From: Sepioteuthis lessoniana
Lineage: Eukaryota > Mollusca > Cephalopoda > Myopsida > Loliginidae
DNA: 64,000 nucleotides
Direction: 5' to 3'
Assembly (NCBI GenBank): GCA_963585895.1
Contig: OY757913.1
Span: 100,461,257-100,525,256, forward strand
Below, piece after piece: positions 62,470-64,000 of the stretch (positions are counted from its first letter, which is position 1; the number at the start of each line of letters is the position of its first letter). Below the pieces are notes generated by a model. The model saw only the letters and a program-made list of their open reading frames with translations. It was not told the DNA's origin and did no database searches. The position numbers and the translations under genes are program-made.

Positions 62470-62524
62470 ACTGGATTTTGCATTAAATAATCCACAATGG
62501 TTGATATGCCATAAAGCCAAACCA
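62470..62524 (+). repeat. Isolated SINE-A/D hairpin tail
   Basis: TTTGCATTAAATAATCCACA, GGTTGATATGCCATAAAG without any SINE body. Confidence 0.65.
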
Positions 62525-62529
62525 ACAAT

Positions 62530-62790
62530 GGAGCTGATATAGCTTGATTACACCAAATGAGCACATCTACTGTACAGTATGTACACATGTGCCAAAATAA
62601 GGTGTGTATCAACAATATAGTTAATATAACTGGATCACCGAAAAGGATCACATCTACAGATCAGTCTATGCACGGGTTTCAAAATTAGGGGTGTATCAAC
62701 AATACATCTAATATAGCTGGATTACTGCAAAGGATCACATATACAGATCAATGCATGCACAGGTTCTAAAATAAGGGGTGTATCAACAGT
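62530..62790. repeat. 87-bp tandem repeat, three units
   Basis: GTGTATCAACAATA-type anchors start at 62604, 62691 and 62778, exactly 87 bp apart. Each unit carries GGATCACATCTACAGATCA and GCACGGGTTTCAAAAT or variants. Confidence 0.92.
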
Positions 62791-64000
62791 AATGAAACCC
62801 ATCTACAACTTTAACACAGGCCAAAATAGGGTTTGTTGTTGTGACGTTATTTTCCGTCAATTTACTTATTAAGCTTATTTTAAGTTTGGTTCAAGGCCAA
62901 ATAAAGGGAGTGATTGCTTTAAGAAGTGTGTTGCCCTAATCTTTGGATAGACAATGACCTACCTAACATCAACCACTGCTGTCAGCCACTGACAATCTTC
63001 ATAAATAGATATTTATCTTGTATTTTTTTTATAACTTCATATTTTAACGTCTCTGTAATCGTGAACTTTATTTTGATTCTTATCTATTTTACTTCTGTTC
63101 ATTATACTGTTTTTTTTTTCTTTCTCTTGTTCTAATTTGTCTCTGTCTCTTTTTGTTTTATTCATCCAATCTCCAACTATCGTCTGACATCCCCCAACAA
63201 TCACTGCTTGCTCATCTAATCAATTCAAATCCAGTTAAACTCAATCATTCGCCAATTTCAAGAGCAATTTTTTCCCCACTCATTTTTATTCAATCTTTTT
63301 CGTTTTTCATTTTTTATGTCTTTTTTTTACATTTTTTTTCTTTGTTTACTAATTTCACTACTTTTATAATTTTATTCACATTTCACTTCGACTTTCTACA
63401 TTACACCTCAAGTAAAGATGCTTTTCAAAACGAGGCTGATGACGAAGAAACTTATACGATTATTGATAATCGACAAACAGTTTATTATTCTTCACATGAT
63501 TTCTACGCTATGTAACTTCCATACCAAAAACATTGTCAAATGAAAAGCCACATACAATATATATATATATATATGATATTTTTGAACATCTTAGGAATAT
63601 CTATTCAGCTTTTTCACATTTAAATAACAAACTTCAGTTCGATACGTGTAGTGAAATTTTTCTTTTTAAATGTCAGTTTGGCAAACCTCTTTAAAAAAAT
63701 AAATTAACGTGAATATGTTTTGATTTTTCAGTGGTTATATACCGACAAAAAATCTGAAAAATAAAGGAAAAATATACTGTAAATAGCAATGGTTTCCAAT
63801 TGATTCTCCTATCATGAGCCGAGTTATTGGTACTTTCTGGTTATCCCAACTTGGAAAATTTTCATATCTTACACACACCATTACAACTCTGTTTCTTGTC
63901 TTTCATTTTTTCGAAATAAAAAAAAAAAATAGAAATTAGTTAGTTGTCCATTAGTGTTGCATGGCTAAAGGATGACCAATCAATCAAAAGTGGAAGAATT
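62791..64000. other. No recognisable gene; AT-rich, T-rich end of window
   Basis: Frames of 69 and 120 codons (62926-63135, 63153-63515) are rich in F, I and L from T-rich sequence and show no domain. A TA tract lies at 63557-63574. Confidence 0.45.

Noticed and set aside
62926-63515. F/I/L-rich frames as small membrane proteins
   Set aside because: T-rich sequence gives such translations by chance; no start context, homologous motif or repeat support.

Overview
This is a repeat-saturated stretch of animal nuclear DNA. I found no host protein-coding gene, rRNA gene, functional tRNA gene, operon or CRISPR array that I can support. A cephalopod mollusc (octopus, squid or cuttlefish) is the most likely source. 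This is an inference: several tRNA-derived SINE families share a central core, as described for the Ceph-SINE superfamily of squid and cuttlefish, and RTE-type LINE 3' ends, Penelope-like elements and long TA, TCTA, GA and CA microsatellites are all abundant. Short ORFs in the window are microsatellite translations, shadows, or pieces of transposon proteins.

Families named in this annotation. SINE-A: about 240 bp, tRNA-like head, central core, hairpin tail. SINE-B: about 285 bp, different tRNA-like head, same core, different tail. D element: about 580 bp when complete, no clear tRNA head, same hairpin tail as SINE-A. SINE-E: about 265 bp, tRNA-like head. SINE-G: tRNA-like head, short. F element: tRNA-like pol III promoter followed by a hammerhead ribozyme and a TA tail. 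RTE: non-LTR retrotransposon, nearly always only its 3' end, ending in ATG/ATC trinucleotides. PLE: Penelope-like reverse transcriptase remnants. Foldback elements carry a GTTTCGGCC / CTTCTTCAGG motif in inverted arms. LTR-like elements carry a CRE-like motif. Mariner transposase fragments and mariner-like MITEs also occur.

Layout. 0-16 kb: SINE-A, D, RTE and LTR-like copies, two oppositely oriented PLE-associated repeats at 3.8-6.1 kb, and the first F element (7.5 kb). 16-20.5 kb: composite microsatellites around a possible hAT element, a TCTA minisatellite, a 5'-inverted RTE (19.4-19.9 kb) and the second F element. 20.5-38 kb: nested SINE/D/RTE insertions, a mariner transposase pseudogene (25.9-26.4 kb), a SINE-A/SINE-B chimera with its own target-site duplication (30.1-30.4 kb), and a PLE reverse transcriptase pseudogene (34.1-34.8 kb). 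38-55 kb: the longest RTE copy, foldback elements, a D/B/E/A nest, and two further F elements, one inside a near-identical inverted repeat (47.56-48.13 kb). 55-64 kb: SINE-G copies, a 114-bp minisatellite grown from a foldback-element end (58.2-59.8 kb), two young SINE-A insertions and an AT-rich end without recognisable features.

The most interesting signal is the F element. Four dispersed copies place a hammerhead ribozyme core downstream of pol III A- and B-box-like sequences. At least two copies keep an intact catalytic core, and one shows a compensatory base-pair change in stem II. A self-cleaving SINE of this design resembles in outline the schistosome Sm-alpha elements and the retrozymes. 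I do not recognise this particular family.
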